Part shown: piece by piece, positions 32,426 through 47,400 of the stretch | Position numbering within the stretch: the stretch's first letter is position 1 | Layout of the letters: every line of letters starts with the position of its first letter | Source of the DNA: Pardosa pseudoannulata | Lineage: Eukaryota; Arthropoda; Arachnida; Araneae; Lycosidae | NCBI GenBank assembly: GCA_032207245.1 | Contig: CM063500.1 | Location: 73,243,519-73,307,518, forward strand | Length of the DNA stretch: 64,000 bases | Direction: 5' to 3' | Program-made: the position numbers and the translations under genes | The notes under the pieces: generated by a model | The model's input: only the letters and a program-made list of their open reading frames with translations | What the model was told of the DNA's origin: nothing | Databases searched by the model: none

Positions 32426-35400
32426 CTGTAATTTAAAGATAATTTATGAGTTAATAATATTATTCTGAAGGATAGTAACTAATATAATACATACATTGAA
32501 ACTTCAATTGATTGTATTTCATAAGGATGGGAAAAGAAATTGATGTATACAGATAAATGAATATAAAAACTGCATTTATAACTGGAAATAAATTACTTAT
32601 AATACTAATAAGAAGCATGTAATAATTTATTTAAAAAAATACTTGTATAAAGAAAAATATTTAAAGTTAAAAAATATTTCATTATTATACTGTGTGATTA
32701 GATGGCCTGGTTGAAAAAAAGTTATTTTACTAATTCTATTTAAAATGTATGTAGTTTGAGAAACACTAAAAATGGAAATCATTCTGTACAAATCAGTGGC
32801 ATATGCAGAATTTTTTCAAGGGGAGGTGTTTCATAATTTTCAAGGGGAGGTTCATAATTCTAAAAAAAAAAAAAAAAAAAAAAATAGTCTGCATAATTTC
32901 TATTAAAATTTTTATTTTTGCCACTTTCTCTGAGCTTAAGGAGGGTGTTTAAACCCCTACCCCCCCCTTGCGTATGCCCCTGGTACAAATATATAGATCA
33001 AAACTATTATACATATATATATATATGAACTTTATTTCAAAACTTTTCAAAGATTGTAGGAGCCTTGCAGTCAATCAATGCAGGGAAATAATGTAAAAAC
33101 AATATATTCCCTTTTCAATCATAATTTTAGCTCTTGCAGTTTTATAAATATCATTTTTGTATTAAACACATTTTGCCGTGCATTAATACTCATATCCTTC
33201 TTGGCCCCAACAAAGGTTTTATCTCAATTAGAATCTTAAAAATTTATAACTGAGAATACAGTACTTACTGCTCCAAGTAATGGACAAATAAAACCAGCTC
33301 CTGCGCTAAGTCTAACATCTTGAACTGGAACAGTAAAATTAACAGGAACACCTTTCTTTGAAGGGTCATGAGATAAGGAAAGGGGTGTTTTTGCCATACA
33401 TATAGGAAGCTCTCCATATCCCTGTAACACATTTAAAACACATATTTTTAAAATGTTAGCATATAAGAAGTATGAACAAGTAACAGTTTTATCAGCTTAG
33501 TATTTTAAAAATATAACATTACTGAAAAATACTTTAACTTATAATATTGTAACAAACTTCAAAGCTGGGTTTGGGGATTGAATGGACTTTAAGTAAGATA
33601 ACACAAAACTATTTATTAGCAGTCAGTTGGAAAATACAATGTCAGAAAGGCATCAATGTTAAGGTACTGCACAATTGTACCAAGCTTACAAAATCATTGT
33701 GAAACAACTCGAGCAGAATGCTGTGGGCTCACGTACCTCTTTCTGCATAAAACAAAATGAAAGCACTGGTAAAAACAGCACACTATACATATTTTGTACA
33801 CTGAGAAATCTACTTAACGACTCTCTCTGTTTGGGGCTCAGCCTGCCTTATATAGGCCTGAAGAAACTGGTTGAACATTCCAGATTATACCGGAACCAAA
33901 AGTTGTAAAGTATCACCACACTTAACAACATTTGGTGACGATCTTGGCGACAAAAATAAGTTGCCAAAACAGTCACCAACGAGCCAGTATCTCGCCAATT
34001 TGGAGAGATACCCATAGAGTCCCATGTTAAATTTAAGGTTCACTAACAAATTTGTAATATACAAAATTGACACTGAAATTGTGTAGGATGAGTTCTAAAT
34101 TTAAAAGTAAATAAAATGTTGGGTAGAGTTCAAGTATTGTAATTTGGTAGAGAGTAGCAGCATTAATATTCATTAAATTGAGTCATCTTTGCTTTATAGA
34201 AATTTTGTCATAAATGAAAAAAAATTTCATAATTACAATATTCATACTAGGATGTAACTAAACAATAAAAATTTAAAGTTATTCTGGACATATAATTGAT
34301 TATTTTCATTTTTATCTACCTGTTTAAAAATGAACTTAAAAATCATGTGCATGTGTCAATATCTCTGCATCCTGTTGCATTGTTTTAGACTTGTAACATT
34401 AATGAATGCTATATTGAGATTTTTTGTTATATAGAGTACTGATTGCAATCAGAAAGGGAGGTACATGACTAGATGTTACAGAAGTCCTTAATATAAAATT
34501 ACATTGAATAAGTAACAAAGAAGCAAGTAATACAACTACTGGAAATAAGTAAATTAGCACTTGGAATTATCATTATTAAGAAAGCTATAATATTAGCTTC
34601 ATCCTAGAGTATTGTAAATATTAAATAATTAAATTTGTATTGTTTGTAATAATGTAATACATCATATGTAAAAATCTTACTGGAACAATGTAATTAAATT
34701 TAATAAAGTGAAGTCTTCTCTACTCAAAGTTTGGACTTGTGTCTCTGACAAGTGGTGTAGTTAGCAGTGTATACATAATGTTCTCTAATTTTGCTTTAAA
34801 CAGACCAAGAAGCAAACTATGGCTAAATGGGTAGGGCACTTCTCTTTAGTACCAGAGTCCTTGAATCCTGCTTCAGGCATGGATACTCACAGTTGTTCGG
34901 AATTAGCTTAAAGTAGAAGGACCCAATCTCATTAGCCCTCATGTAGCAAAACATTAGAATACAGAGTTCTGAACAAAATCAATCAGGGACTAACTTCCTA
35001 ATTGATCATAAGAGCGAGACTCTTCAAATTTTAAACATAAAATTTCAACACTCAATGGCTAGTCATGTTTGAGTTATGCAAGATATGTACATACATGCAA
35101 GCAATGGTCAGGATAAATATTTAAAGTTTCAAAGTTTAGATTTTTTGTATGTATGCAAAATCTACTCAAAATTAATTCAATCATGGTTTAAATAGTTATT
35201 TCCATGAAAATTTGATAACTGAAAGTTTTTCCAATTACAATACTTCCTTTACTTTATACAAGGAAATAAAAATAATATTAAATTGAAGGCATAAACTATA
35301 AACAATACCTGTTTCTCAAACAATTCAATTTTTTTACTAGCTTCTTCACAGAATTCAACACCATCAGCTCCATATATTTCCTTAGCAATTATTTCAATTT

Positions 35401-38400
35401 TTTCTTTGATTGGAAGCTGCAAAAGTATATAATTTTAGAACTGAACAATATAAATAATATCAGCACTGAGAAATTGCATACTCATTTCAATTATCATAAT
35501 TGTATGTTATTTCAGAGTTGTTGGTAAAATAACAAGAAATGTTAAAAGCAAGGAATAAGATGCATTCATAGCAATTCATTAAACAGGAGACAGTTTTAAA
35601 TCCAGAATGACCCAAAATCTTCACATTTTCCAGACTGTCAGATTTTAAAAATCGATTAAAAATTTTACATCTTATGATTTAAACTTGATATTTCTTATTA
35701 TTTATTTACATATACACACAATATTTATTATATAAATTTTGTTTGTTATAATTTGCAATTTTTAAAACTGGATTAACATCTTTTGTACTCTTTCAACAGT
35801 TTCTAGAGGCAAATCTTTTTATACTTTATTTGTTTTAAATGTCAAGTTCCTGTACCACAAATCATTTGTAAAAATAGAAGTAAGAAAACAGAGAGTTTGA
35901 ACAATGAGGCATTCAAGCCCTTGTTTGATACAAGCCAATTGGTTGAGAAACTAATGCACTGGCGATTGCAATTTTCACTTTTTTGTTCTCTTTCTTAGGA
36001 TTGTGGAAGCATATATTTGATTAGTGCTACAAACAAATTTTGGACATAACATCTACACAAGTTGGCAGAGTCTGACGGGAAGAAGTTAATATTACTTTTT
36101 ACTACGTAAGAACAAATTTAGTATATAAAGGTCTGAAATCTGGAAAAGTCTGAAATTTGGAATTGCTGAAGTTCTGACAATTATAGATTTGAGACTCTCT
36201 ACAGTATATACATGACATTTTAAACTAGAAAAATACTGTAAAAATCTATTTTCAAATAAATGTTTTGATAAATTTCAAATAAATGTTTTCATATAATTTG
36301 CTTTTAGTAAATGTTTTTATTTTAAAGACATACTAATCCAAAACATAATTTCTGAGTAACAATTATAATAGCAATTTAAAATCCAATGGCATATTTATTT
36401 AAAGTATATTTACAAACATATATGATTTTTAATACTAACACTTCAAAAAGAAAGTTATACATCCTTACAGAAAAGTTAAGCTGTTTTTCCTTTTGTAAAC
36501 ACAAAAACAAACAAATAGTATTAAATTGTAGACAGAGATAACTACTTGTATAAAAAAGCAATCCAAAGAGTTTAAAAATATTTTTATCAAATATTCACAT
36601 TCATTTTTTTCTTTTTTTTTTTGGGGGGGGGAAAGGGAATTTGTTTTTACAAATTGAAATCAAACTATTCAATTCAAAATCCATTTGGAATGCTTAAAAT
36701 TGTACAATTTCAACAAACAATCTGTTGGGCTATGACTACTACTTGAAAATTAAAGACTTCAATTTGGAACGATTACAGAAAAGTCAGGGTTAATTTATAA
36801 TGCTCAAACAGAATACATAAGTATTGTGACCAAATTCATAAAAAAATTATTCACTGAGCACATTTATACAATTAGTAAAAATTTTCAAAATAACATCCTC
36901 TTGCATTGATGCACTTTTAGAAGTGAAGTTTCCAAGCATGCACATCCTTCTTCAGGATGTCCTTTAGAGTCAATGTAATATGAACCTTGATGTTTTCTAT
37001 CATATCACAATGTTTACATTTCAAGCTTCATTTTAAGTTAGGAAACAAGAGAGTTTGGGAGAATCAGGTAAGACTGTCGGGAAACTGGGGAAACAGTGGT
37101 GTGGAAGTTCTAGCTAAGAAATTATTGACAATAAAGACACTGTGGCTTGGTTCATTGTTGTGATAAAATTTCCAGGCATCCTTGATGCTATTTTGGCAGC
37201 ACACAAATCTCATTTTCAGTCTTTGGAGCCAATTATAGTAGAAAACTGATTTCACGGACTGGTAGATACAAATTCTCAGGGGAGAATGCCTCTGATGTCA
37301 AAGATGACATTGAGCAAGGTATGATCCTTGACTTGTTCATGCATACCTTCTTAGAGTGGAGTGATGCTAGAGTTCATCACTATGAATTCTGCTTTTTTTT
37401 GCATTAGATCACGGATGGACAAACTTTTTTGGCTGCGGGCCAAAAATTGAAAGAAAATAAGTTTGGCGGGTCAAGATAAATTTTTCTAAAATTTTAAAAA
37501 CAATATAAAAGTACCTAATGGTTTAAATACATTAATGAGATGAAATAGTGATTTCATTTTTAAAAGTTCCTTATACTGAGGTTCAAAGTGAGATGTACTG
37601 ATTTTAAGGAACAATGCTAAATGCTCATCTGTCTACTTCTGAAATTATTCTTTCTAAGGCTCAAAGTTGAAAACACTTGTTCACATATAAGAAGCAAATA
37701 TACCGCTGATCTTCTGAGTGTGAGATAATAAATTTGGGATATAATATTTAAGCAAAGTAGAAAAGGAGATGGATATATAGTGCATAAATATATATTTCTT
37801 TTAATTTGCCTTGTACCAGCAACTTAAAATTCTATCCGCGGGCCAGATAAAACCTTCCAGCAGGCCGTAGTTTGCCCATCCCTGCACTAAATCATTCTCC
37901 AAAATACAATATTTATTGCTGTTGATAACTGAGTTTAAACAATTTGGATCATTCTTACATATTTCTAAAAGTTCTTGGCACTACTAAATTATAAAAGCCT
38001 TTTTGTTCAACTGTCAACCTTTTACCAGTTTGTGGCATGTCTTTTTATTGTTTATATGATCAGTTATAATTTGGTAAATAGTTGTTTTCATCTAACTACA
38101 ATTTCTGTTATGAATTGAATGCTCAATCCTCTGTTGGAATTAAAGAAATCTATGCAAATGCATCCCAATTTTGTCAATTTGGGAGATTGCTCTTCTTGAA
38201 CAATTTGTACTATCAGAGAACTTGTGATATGGACAAGCAATCACACTCAAAGGCCTTTTGAATTAAAGAAAGTGTTTTGATGGCAGACCTCCCAAGATTA
38301 ATACAAAATTTAATAGTGTAACATTGATCTGCAGAACACTTTCTTACACAATGTTACAAAACCTAAAAACAGGGTTTATGGGAATGCACATCCTGACACT

Positions 38401-41400
38401 GCGGTAACTGGTGGGTGACTGAGACCAAATGTAATTTGAGGCTAACATTTCCCTCTTTTACCTAGCCAGTAGATTAAAAAAGGTTGCAGTAAGGGAACAA
38501 TTTCTTGGTCAAGTAAATAAATGTATTATACAATTTTTATAAGTTATTATTATACCTATAATAAAGTTATTATTGTGATGAATGTACTGAATTATTGAAA
38601 CACACAACCTAGATGACTTGAAAATATATATATTTGTGATAAATCATTTTTAATTTTGCACTAAATAAGCAAAAATTAAGACCATGAATAACTGATAATT
38701 CTTTTGTTGTGGGTACTTCAAACTAACCCAACATGTTTTTAAAAAAGTATGAAGAACATATCATCAAAATATAAAACAATTTCATACATCTTACTCCAGT
38801 AATCATAATTTGTAAGGAAATTTTGTTTAAAATGTTTAAAAACAAAAAGATATTTTTATTTTGTATTAAAAAGTTTGAATTTGGAAAATTTAATTGTCAA
38901 TAGCACTGGCAATTAATCATACTTATGCTACTAATAAAATTACAGAATAAAAGCATTATAAAAAGTAATAATTATTTATTAGTTTTATCCATTGTGATAC
39001 ACAATGCATACAAAACAGAATTGGATAATAATATTATATTAGATTGTACTTAGTACATAGAAAATATGTAAATAGCTATAAATATGTAATTAGCTATAGT
39101 TTTATTGTTCATACTATTGTGGCTTGCTAACTCATTCTTTTTAAAAATAATTAGGAAATATGGCCAGTACATGAAAATGTTTGGCAATCTCTGCTTATAA
39201 CTATGAGAATACATAAAGTGAATTTTATTTCTTAGTAGTAAAATTAATAAAGTTGAAGTATTTATTTTGTTTTTTATTTAATTATTTTAAACACCATCAC
39301 AATCTTCTAAAGTGATTAAAATTCATAAATATATGACCAAAACATGATAGTTGGCAGGTATGCATACACATGCCAGAGAACTCATTCAACCCATATTTTA
39401 CTCATTAATAAAATACTAACAACGGCAATAATCTGTATGCTTACTTTTAAATCATACAAAAATCTAAATTCAGTCTTAAGCTTAGCAGCTCCAACAACTG
39501 CTTTAGCCAGCTCTTTAGCTCCTTTGCTGCCTTCTGAAAAGTGACTGCAAATAACACATGCAAAAGCTCCATCTTTTTCTGCCAGGTTCTTTAAAACATT
39601 TAACTCTGCTTCAGTGTCAGTGCTGTAAAGTAAAATTTTTTATCTTTATTTCTATTTTTTTGTGAGTAATGAACACTATTATGAAAATCATTTTAAAAGC
39701 ATTTAACTTTCAATCTTCAGTTTGTATTATTATCGAAGACTTCATACATAAAAAAAAGAGACTACCAAACAGGAATTTTAGACAGAATTTCGTACCAATA
39801 GCCTCTTTTCATGCTTCAAAGTTCTACTAATTTAGCACAATTCACTATCTGTTTAAAATAAAAATACACATATAAGGGACCACAAATTTTAAAAAAGTAG
39901 GTAGAGTCAAATTTGGCAAATTAAAAAATTTGAGATCTATAAGAAAATTACATGGTAAATTCAATGAAAATTTGAGCTCATATTGTTAATTCATATTCAG
40001 AAAAGCCTGAAATTTAGAAAAATTCTATAGCCTCTATTTTTAATAGAATTCCACATTCTCTTTATCCTAAGCCAAGTGCAATCAATGTAACTATGTAAAG
40101 AGCATAAGACATGCAGAATGTGAAGAAAAGTTACCAGTGTAAGTTATTGTACTCCTCTTCTTTTAATACATTATAAAAAGCCAAAGAAAATAAAGCAAGA
40201 TTACAGATCCTTTTAAATAAAAAAAAAATGCTATTTTCAGAATTTTTTTTTTTCATTTTTACTTCTATTTAAAGAAGGTACAGGATTTTTTTTACATATT
40301 TTTACCAAAATTAGATAATTCAAATTAACCAACTTCAACTGTACTATGAATTATATAATTTTTTTACTATTAAAACTGAATTATTTTAAAATTACTAAGA
40401 TAGAATTACTATTAAATCATTAATTTTTATTAATATCTTTAAGGTATTATATTATATGGTATGGTTTTAAGGTATCACGTTTTTAAGGTATTATATTATG
40501 TATTTTATAGGAAGAAGAATCCTTTGTAAAATATGCTTAAACTCTCTCACATTGCTCTCAAATTGTCTCAATTATTTCAAATTTTCTCAAATGAAAATTT
40601 TTTTCTAGTAGAAAATAACAAGTAAAGCACAAAAATTAAGTTACAATAAAATGTTTAAATACTATTTAATCAGTTTTTCCTCTAATGGTGGGGATTGAAA
40701 GACATACAATATTTCACAAAGGAGAAGCCTTATTTCCTCAACCAACCATTAAATACTTGGTACTTTGTTAGCTTGTCCAGGTATACCATGTGTAGATTCA
40801 CAGTGTACCCACCATTTAAGAAGGAGAATTGCTTCCCTGGAGATCATCTATGAGCAACAAGCTAACCTTCATGCTACATGTGAGGGTGCAACGAAAGTCC
40901 CACATAGCTTACTCAATCATTCAAATGATAATATAACCCATGACTGAGCAAAATGATTCCCTGATTTGAGAAGCCTGCCACTGGGTACATTCTACATTGC
41001 CAGCTTACCCAGGTGCACCTATCTGGTATAGTACCAGATCCACATTCTAACCCTCTGTTTAGGGAAAAGGACTGCTTCCCTGTCAATCTGAGTAACAAGT
41101 TAATATTTGTACTACTTATGAGAGATACAAGGGAAGTACCACGTAACTTGTTCAATCAGCCAATCAGTTAAGCTGGGAATCGAACATGTGACTGAGCAAA
41201 ATGACTTCTCAAATTGAAGAGTATGGATTTTAGAGGCTAAATTATGATTGGCAGATCATTTAGATCAAAGGTTATCAAATTATTTTCATTGTGACAGCCT
41301 TGTTGGGATAAAAGGAAATATGAAAGAGGGCTAAGGATTTTACAGATATCCTTAAAGTGTATTGGCTACGAAGAAAAAAACAATAAAAATTTAATGTTAC

Positions 41401-44400
41401 CAAAGTAGCCTTTAATGCAATGAATGATTCTGGGTGAGAATTTTATTATGCTTAATTATTCCTGTTGCACCCCAAACATATGCTCATGGCACCCAGTTTT
41501 AAATCAATCTGCAACATCCACCCAGAATTTTTAAATTTGTATGCAACTAAAACTTGCTTTAACTTTTACAGCATCAGATTTTCTATGGTTCAAACATTAC
41601 TAGACTCATAATAAAAATTCTGGTTACAACCAAATACTTATAACAAAATAACTTTTTACAACATATCATAACTAATACTTTTATAAACATGTCAGTGTAA
41701 TGTAAAATTAATTATATATAATTTCAGTAATAACTCTAATAAAACACATTTTTAGACATTACATTTTCATCAAAAAAAGTTTTGTCCCCAATTAAAATAA
41801 AGCACTGAAAAGGGAAATTGTACCGAGGTACTTTCTCACGGTGATCTGCACATGCATGCATAGCCGTGGGAGGATTTTCCTTGAGAAATTTAGAACCCCA
41901 ATTATTTACGTCAAGTTTAGGGACCCTTGCAGAGAAGATAATTCATGGAATGGCAGCATAACGGTCAAGCTCGCACAGAGCTGTAAGCGTGAATTATGGG
42001 AGCAGGGGGCTAAAAAGTAATGTCAGCTTGAACAAAAAGGGGCTACTTTAATGAGCCCACCTGCACTCCCGAAGGGCATTTAATGTGGGAAAATTTCCCA
42101 AAGAGAAGGGATTGGATAAGAACAAAAAAAGGGGGGCATTGGGACCTGAGGTGAGGTTTTTGGAAACGAGTGAGAGCAAGGAGTTGGAAGAAGTGGGCAG
42201 TCGAGAGAAGTGGAACAAGGATCCACTAGCACCAGCTTGTCCCGTGCGCCCGGACTGACACCGCCCCGCTCACCATCACCAACTCGTCCCGTATGCCCGT
42301 GAGGAAAGCCCCTGCCTGCTCCCCTGTGACTTTAATGGAGATAATTTATAAATAATATTTACAGTCCTTTGACTTAGGCCTCTGTTAATAATAATAATTC
42401 CTTATAAAGTGATGTGGGATAATTATTCTGTAAATAGAAGATATAAATGATTGATCATTATGATAACCAAGGATATTTTTGTAAATAAATGTATAGAATA
42501 AATGTCTGAATCTATATAAGGTATTATATTCATTCTGTGTTTCCCCCTTGTAACGAACACTGGTGTATAGGTTGCATGTACATTACAACAGAAATGTTCA
42601 AATACTCCTCAGCACAACAGCCTCTAGGGGGCCAGGGCCTACGGTGCCAATCTCTGTTTATGTGACCAAGGGCCCTGGGGTGCAAAGCATATATTTTGTT
42701 TAGGTGGTCAAGTGTTTAGGTTCCAAGCATGCTTGGTCCTCAGTTCATCTACCCACTGAAGGGATGAAAGGCTGAGTCATCCTTGCCCAGCCCGGGGATC
42801 AAACCTCAGACCTGTGTCGTGGGAGCACAAAGGGCTACCCCAACGCCACTGGGCTTCAAAATGTTCAAATAATAACAACAAGAGAATGTTACATTCTGAA
42901 AAAATATATGCAGTTTATCATGTAAATTACATTATCATATTAATATGTGAAAATAGATACTAAAAATGTTGGAAGAATGATCAGAAAATACTTACGCAAA
43001 TCGGTTCAAAGCAACTACTACTGCAAGTCCAAATTTTTTAGCTATCTGAATGTGCCTTGATAAGTTACAATAACCTTTTTCAACCAATGGAATGTTCTGT
43101 CAAATAAATTATGTAAGTGAATAACTAAAAAAAAAAAAATTAAAAGCAAAAATTAGTGGAATAATATAATTCTTATCATGTCTATCATCTATTGACAAGA
43201 TCTAGAAATAATTTTTATAAATCTAGAAGCATATGAATAAATATGATAGTCTCATATAATGTGTTGTTTAGTGCCTCCAAGCAAGACTAGGATTGAACAG
43301 AATATGGTATTAAAAAACATAAATTTAATATATAAAAACTTATGCTACTGAAATGCATATCTACAAGCATTCCAGTTCCCAGAATGTATTGCTCACAACA
43401 GAGTGGTAATGTACAACTAAAAATATATATCACAAATACATCTGCCCATCAGTAATGCTTTCTTCAATCTTTCAAACCGTAACTAAGTACTGAAAAACAT
43501 CTAAAAACATTATTTTTGAATAGAGATTCATTAAAAATCAGATTTATGTTTAATGAAAAGGATAACAAATTATAAGTAGTCTTTAGTCTTCCTAAAAGGG
43601 ATATTTTAAATTATAGATTTAATGTAATAATTGATTACAAAAGTCAATAGTATTTTTCCTAAAAATTAGTTTTGAATAAATGACAAGAACCCTTCTTTCA
43701 AGTAATGAAGAGCAAAATTATTATAATAAATTATCAAAGAATAATCAAATATAATAGTATGAAATAACATTATGATGGGATTTAATCAGATCTGATTTGC
43801 TATCATAAAATGAAACAACAATAGAGAATGAAAATAGCTATAAAATATTTTACTTCTTCAGTGTATTCCTTAGGAAGTGACATGCCAGCACTTATAGCTA
43901 CTCCTCCCCCATGTAATTTCAAAGCTCTAACAGTAGCCACTATAACAGCTACATTTGGAACCAGTCCTGAATACCTGCATTTTATGTCACAAAATTTCTC
44001 TAGACCAACATCAGCCCCAAAGCCAGCTTCCGTAACTGAAAAGAAATTTCAGTAAATTTTAAATTTCAGTCTGAATGAATAAAATATTTGAAACAATACA
44101 AATTTAGCCAAAGTTTTTGTAACTATGACCAAGTTCTCAAACTTTTCTCATTTACTTATTTAACAAACTAAAAACTTGATAATTTAAAATAAATAAATAT
44201 AAATAAAGCTGAAATTGCAAAAACTATTTTAATCTGTATTAATTCTACTTATTGAAAAATGAAGAACTATTTTCAAAATATCACATTCAAATCTACTAAA
44301 CAAGAATTCTACTGAAATACTGTAATGACAAGAAAATTTACCAACAAATCCATCTTTTCCCACAAGTTTAAGTGCCATTTTATCGGCAATGATTGATGAA

Positions 44401-47400
44401 TTTCCATGGGCAATATTTGCAAATGGACCAGCATGTACAAATACTGGGGCACCCTTAAAAAGGAATAAAAATCTTTACAGCAAAAATAAATAAGATTCAA
44501 GGAAATAAATTATTAATCTTAATTAGATAAATTTAAAACAAAAAGAGCAATTAATGTACAAGAATAAATAAATAAAAATGTGCAATGGAGTTTTTAGATA
44601 TGTTGCTTAAAACTAATGTTGTTGATGAATTATGTTGATTGGACAAAAAGTCAAAATGTGGTCCAACTTGAAAACTAATAATACATCCATATTGAAAGTT
44701 ACTTTTTCCAATTTCTCAAATTTTAAACAATGGTAAGGGACACTTTTATTAATGTACACATAACATACAGCATTGTAATGAGTAAAAAGGTGAGAAAAGT
44801 GACAAATAATGCAGAACAAGTGACTAAAAAGTGACTAAACATAGAAAAAAAAGAGATTTTTTTTCCTCCTCTTGATTACAGATGCTATTATTAAGATTTT
44901 TCTATTTATTTTAACTCTAAATCAAATGATTCATGCAATACATGATTTTAACGTCAAATACAAAAAAAGGTTAAAAATTTTGTTTAACACAACTCAACAT
45001 TGCTTTTTATTCAAGAAAATCTATAAATTAGATTTGAATACATACAATACATTAATTTTATAATCACAATTTTCTGCATATATTAATGATGTTTTAAAAT
45101 ATGTACATTGCTAGATTAGAGTATCTAAACAAAAATTGTGAAGAAAAAGAAAAAGAGAAATGTGTGCTTTGACATAAATTACTTTAATGTATTAAATGTA
45201 CATTTCAGTACAAATGTAGATTTCAGGAACTTCTTTACAACTTTTTAAAATCACTAAATTCTGGAAACCATATGACTAATTACATTTTAATAAGAAAAAT
45301 AAGATTAGAGCATCACATTTTTGGTCTTTTATTAAAATATTTTGTTATTAATTCAGATTTTCTTTTTTCAACAACAGACTTTTGCTGTGATACACCATGA
45401 AAAAAGTGACTAAAAGTGATCAATTGTAAAAAAAGTGACTAAAGGTGAGAAAAGTGATGGAATTGCAAGCCTGGTTAAATGAACAACTAAATATGGTCTA
45501 AGTAAGGTGGACACATTTTTGCCAAACATAGAAAAATACATGAAAGAAACTGGCAAAAATCCTCCTGGCAAACCATTTTCACACTTTTTGCCAAAGTGGC
45601 AACAAAAGGAATGCTTTATTTATGGGGATGTAACTATTTCATTTTTTCTAGATCTCTTATATTCCTCAACAGAGCGTCTTGAATGTTGCTACAGACTTAA
45701 GACTTCTAAAAATTACTAACTGGATGTTCATGGCTAGGGACAGAAGAGCTTAGAATTCGATTCTGAGGAAGGCAAGGTCCCATCCTCAGCTGTCTGGCCA
45801 TTGAAGAAGAAAAAGAGCTATTTTATTTTCATTAATTTTAACTCTTATAATAAATAACGAATATTTTTTAACTTAAAATATCCAATGCATCATTGAGACA
45901 GTAACTACATTATTACATATTACTACATTAAATTGAGAAATAAAAAATATAGTTTTTATCTTATGTCTCTATCACATAAATTTAATTAAAAGATAAATTA
46001 TGTTTATACTTGTATTTTTGTAATGCTACCATCATCGAAAATTATTTTAAATTCTTTTAATTATCAAATTAACATTAATAAAACAATTAATATTATATTT
46101 AAGGCTCAACTGTATTACGTACAAAATTAGTCATATATTTTTGTACATTTTTTAAAACTGCCAATTTTTTAAGTTTTTGCCATGTTTTCCAGTTTTTACC
46201 AGGGTTTCTTTCAGTTTATGCCCTTGATCTGGCAAAAATGCCAACACTAGGACTAAATGTTGTCATGGTAAATACTAAATTCAATAATATAGTATTTAAC
46301 TATAACAGCATAGGCTTCCTTTATATCCTTTTGATAACTATAAACCAATTACCTGTAGTAATTGACCTAATAATCAGGTAGAACATTTTTCTCTAGATGA
46401 ATATTTCCCTCAACAACATTATACAATTTATTATAATAAACTACACATAAAATTTTTCATAATTTAACAATGAAAATCTATATAAATACATTAACCCTTT
46501 CATGGGCTATTTATTTCTCACTCCATGTTTCCAAACTTTCAAAACAGATCTGCTAATTTTATTCAATAGATCGAACAATTGATGACAGCACAAAACGGAA
46601 GTGGGAATCAGTCTTTCAGTCGTTTCAATAACAAGACCAATATATTATAATGGGTTTTGGACTTCCCACAGGTGTATTTTGTAAGATCTTGTAGGTGGGA
46701 AATAATCTTCCCATGGCCCTCACGAAAGGGTTAATACAAGCAGTAATTATAACAATAAAGACTGCAGGGGACACATATTTATAAAATAGCTGAAAATACA
46801 GGAATACCTTTTTTTAATGCAGCTCCACTCAGTGCTGATCTCACTATAGTATGATTAACAATTTGAGTAGTAAATTTCAGTGGCACTGATTGATTCCCTA
46901 TTATGTAGTTTGAAAAGATTTTGCCAAAAAATTAGAATCTCACTTGGGTTACAATGCATGAAAACACTGAATAACCTTATTGTAATTAGATAATGTGCCA
47001 GGTCATGTTAATAAACCTGGAATCATTCAATTTTAGAATTCATTTTTTTCTCCACTACCCAATTCACTGCTTTGATGCTGCAACCCAACTGCATAAAAGA
47101 AGAATGGGCTCGAAGCACACTAGTTCAAACATGCATCAAAAATTAAAGAAAATAAAATTTTAAAATTAAGGATACATGTGCCAGTCGTAAAATAAACTTT
47201 ACAATTTAATATGGACAATAGTTACATTAGCGCCGATTTGGTGCTGTGATGCTGCTGCAGGTTTATGAAAAAGGTGAAATTAAAGAAAATGTGCAAATAA
47301 AAAAAAACTACACATTGAGTAATTGTGCTGATTTTTTCAATACAACTGAAAGACCATATGAATTGATTGTAAAAAAAATCAAATGAAAAAAAAAGCCTTC

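Noticed and set aside
33236..33430. 64-codon minus frame as a separate small gene
   Set aside because: It is an MTHFD1 exon read through into flanking introns; the exon is 33269-33421.
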